A stretch of DNA of 64,000 bases from Acorus gramineus (lineage: Eukaryota > Streptophyta > Magnoliopsida > Acorales > Acoraceae), in assembly GCA_030737835.1 (NCBI GenBank), contig CM060848.1, positions 17,136,804 through 17,200,803 of the forward strand, written 5' to 3'. Of this stretch, positions 62,698 through 64,000 are shown piece after piece (within the stretch, counting starts at the first letter, position 1; each line of letters begins with the position of its first letter). Below the pieces are notes generated by a model. The model did not search any database and was not told the DNA's origin. It saw only the letters and a list, made by a program, of their open reading frames with translations. Made by a program: the position numbers and the translations under genes.

Positions 62698-62740
62698 AGA
62701 GAGAGAGAGAGAGAGAGGTTGATAGGAGAAGGTATAGGTG
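62698..62740 (-). promoter_or_regulatory. Putative TAS3 core promoter
   Basis: On the minus strand CCTATACCTTCTCC (about 62725-62738) lies about 20-40 bp before a (CT)n tract (62698-62717), resembling a TATA-like box plus pyrimidine patch. AGGCCCA and GGGCC words lie further upstream near 62800-62825. Confidence 0.4.
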
Positions 62741-62849
62741 TCTGTCCCTATCCGGGTAGGTCCTCACAGCAGTCCGAAATGACTTAATCGGTCTCTTTAT
62801 GGGCCTGACAGTTACGTACAAGGCCCGACCCACCAAAGCCATAAGTCAT

Positions 62850-63177
62850 AACAATCTCCAAAACCACATTTTTTTTAATTTTTTTTAAAATAATGTCTCC
62901 ACACGTGTGCGTCACTCATCTACCTATGCATGTATATTATAAAACAATCAATGTTTCAGGCCTGAAATCTGACCACGCACGTGTATCTCAAAATGTTAAA
63001 AAAAAAAAAAAAAAATTAAAACTTGGGGAGGAGCTTCCAAGGCTTTGTGCTTTGGATATTCAGTCTATGTATCCGAGTCTCTCTTATAATATGTAAAAAT
63101 CTATAATATATAGAAGTTCTGGGTGTATTTTTTTTACTATACGAACTTGTTGCATATATTTTAGGGTTAGGGTTTTT

Positions 63178-63208
<31 letters not shown>

Positions 63209-63637
63209 TCACAGTCTTCAATGATGAGAGGGTCGTCAAAGGAGAAAGTAAATTGTACTCTTAATTGGGTGAATATTTAATCCTATGACACAGTTTGTTG
63301 ATGTTAGCTGAATTAGCAAATGCAGATTTTAAACAAATGACAGTTCTACTGACAAAAGAAGAACAGAATCTAATGAAAAAATATATATATCAATGAATGA
63401 TGTAATTGTATATGTATGCATTAACCTTATAATTAAGATGATGATATTGATGTTGGCTCCTCTGAGATAGATGATCCATGTTATTTATCTGCTAATTCAA
63501 TCAGCTTCAGAAAAATACATAAAACCCTAATAAACCCTATAGATTGCATGACGTGGGATTTATATTTTCATGCAATTTGTGGGAAACTGTGGCTTCTGAC
63601 AGCATGTCATCACTGACTGTCGATGCTGTCTATACAT
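62850..63637. other. Spacer with T/G homopolymer
   Basis: A T-run (63173-63187) runs directly into a G-run of about 21 (63188-63208). CACACGTGTG and CACGCACGTG words at 62900-62990 could belong to the TAS3 promoter. No gene seen. Confidence 0.5.
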
Positions 63638-63665
63638 TTTTTTTTTTTGGAATAAAAAAAAAAAA
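63638..63665 (+). mobile_element. 28-bp retroposition scar with 16-bp target-site duplication
   Basis: GATGCTGTCTATACAT occurs at 63622-63637 and again, identically, at 63666-63681. The 28 bp between are a T-run, GGAAT and an A-run. This is the form left by target-primed reverse transcription that copied little more than a poly(A) tail. Confidence 0.6.
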
Positions 63666-64000
63666 GATGCTGTCTATACATGTTGGAAGGAAAACTCTTG
63701 TATGAAAGACTATAATAATCTTAAGGTGCCTAGGGTTGCCATTGACTGTTTGGAGACATCATAATTCAGATTATATATATACAACACTTTCGATTATATT
63801 TATGCACACCCAGCCATGCATGTTATATTTTATATTATAATATTTACCATTGATATTCATGTTTTTAATTGAGGACTGCAACAAACAATACCTAATAGAA
63901 TCAACCTTAGCACCAATTAATGAGGACATTAAACAAAACAAGAAAAAATCAATCACTGTAACAAGTAATTTCAACACAAATCTTTGCTAGCTCCACCATA

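Larger units (their letters stand above)
61760..62717 (-). ncRNA. TAS3: TAS3 trans-acting siRNA precursor, long form with two tasiARFs
   Basis: On the minus strand, in order: a pyrimidine-rich start, a non-coding first exon ending at a GTGAGT donor (about 62625), an acceptor at CGCAG (exon 2 from about 62236), a 51-codon frame, a 5' miR390 site (62019-62039), two adjacent tasiARF repeats (61921-61941 and 61900-61920) and a 3' miR390 site (61805-61825). The known pathway is: AGO7-miR390 binds both sites and cuts the 3' one; SGS3/RDR6 make double-stranded RNA; DCL4 dices 21-nt phased siRNAs; and tasiARF cleaves ARF2/3/4-type mRNAs, controlling leaf polarity, phase change and root branching. Counting 21-nt steps from the predicted cut (61814/61815) puts the tasiARFs at registers 5 and 6, one nucleotide off exact phase. 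Sites and siRNAs are seen directly; the intron, start and 3' end are inferred. Confidence 0.93.

Noticed and set aside
1-64000. tRNA genes, rRNA genes and CRISPR arrays.
   Set aside because: No tRNA-like B-box with matching arms, no rRNA sequence and no regularly spaced identical repeats were seen by eye; a covariance-model scan was not possible.

Overview
This window looks like nuclear DNA of a flowering plant. Genes are sparse and mostly split by short GT-AG introns. They sit in long AT-rich spacers full of small inverted-repeat transposons, retroelement scars and microsatellites. Every recognisable gene is plant-specific or has a plant-type architecture. The GC-rich first exon of the invertase gene and the AT-rich spacers do not fix the lineage; I see nothing grass-like, but I cannot name the species.

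Layout. At 1-3500 (minus) are the first seven coding exons of a HECT ubiquitin ligase of the UPL6 type, running off the left edge. From 3800 to 15000 there is repeat-rich spacer with a 755-bp solo LTR (5251-6005), several miniature inverted-repeat elements and tandem duplications. At 15150-15600 is a sharply GC-rich island with three G-boxes. At 16199-17258 (minus) is a complete three-exon R2R3-MYB gene of subgroup 20 (MYB108/MYB78-like). From 17500 to 31700 there is spacer with two truncated LINE tails, Tourist-like and hAT-like elements, and a 1-kb inverted-repeat element split by a 730-bp insertion. At 31847-35003 (plus) is a GET2/CAML-like tail-anchored-protein receptor gene. At 37024-38544 (plus) is an intronless PLS-class PPR gene with an E domain. 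At 40432-45379 (plus) is a complete six-exon alkaline/neutral invertase of the mitochondrial INV-A type. At 46281-49718 (minus) is a complete three-exon gibberellin 2-oxidase. From 50000 to 61700 I find no supported protein gene; the stretch includes a GTCGAC-rich, CACTA-like element at 58419-59283.

The most interesting feature makes no large protein. At about 61760-62717 on the minus strand lies a TAS3 trans-acting siRNA locus. It has two miR390 target sites. Two adjacent 21-nt tasiARF repeats lie between them, in approximate 21-nt register with the 3' cleavage site. The 5' site has mismatches exactly at miRNA positions 10 and 11, so it should bind without being cut. A 51-codon reading frame stops nine nucleotides before that 5' site. 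This is the full architecture of a 'long' TAS3 gene: AGO7-miR390 binding at two sites, RDR6/SGS3/DCL4 phasing, and repression of ARF2/3/4-type auxin response factors. It does not appear as a conventional gene.

The neighbouring genes do not form a functional cluster. The MYB, the GA2ox and TAS3 are all regulatory or hormone genes (stress/senescence MYB, gibberellin inactivation, auxin-response control), but nothing in the sequence shows that they act together.
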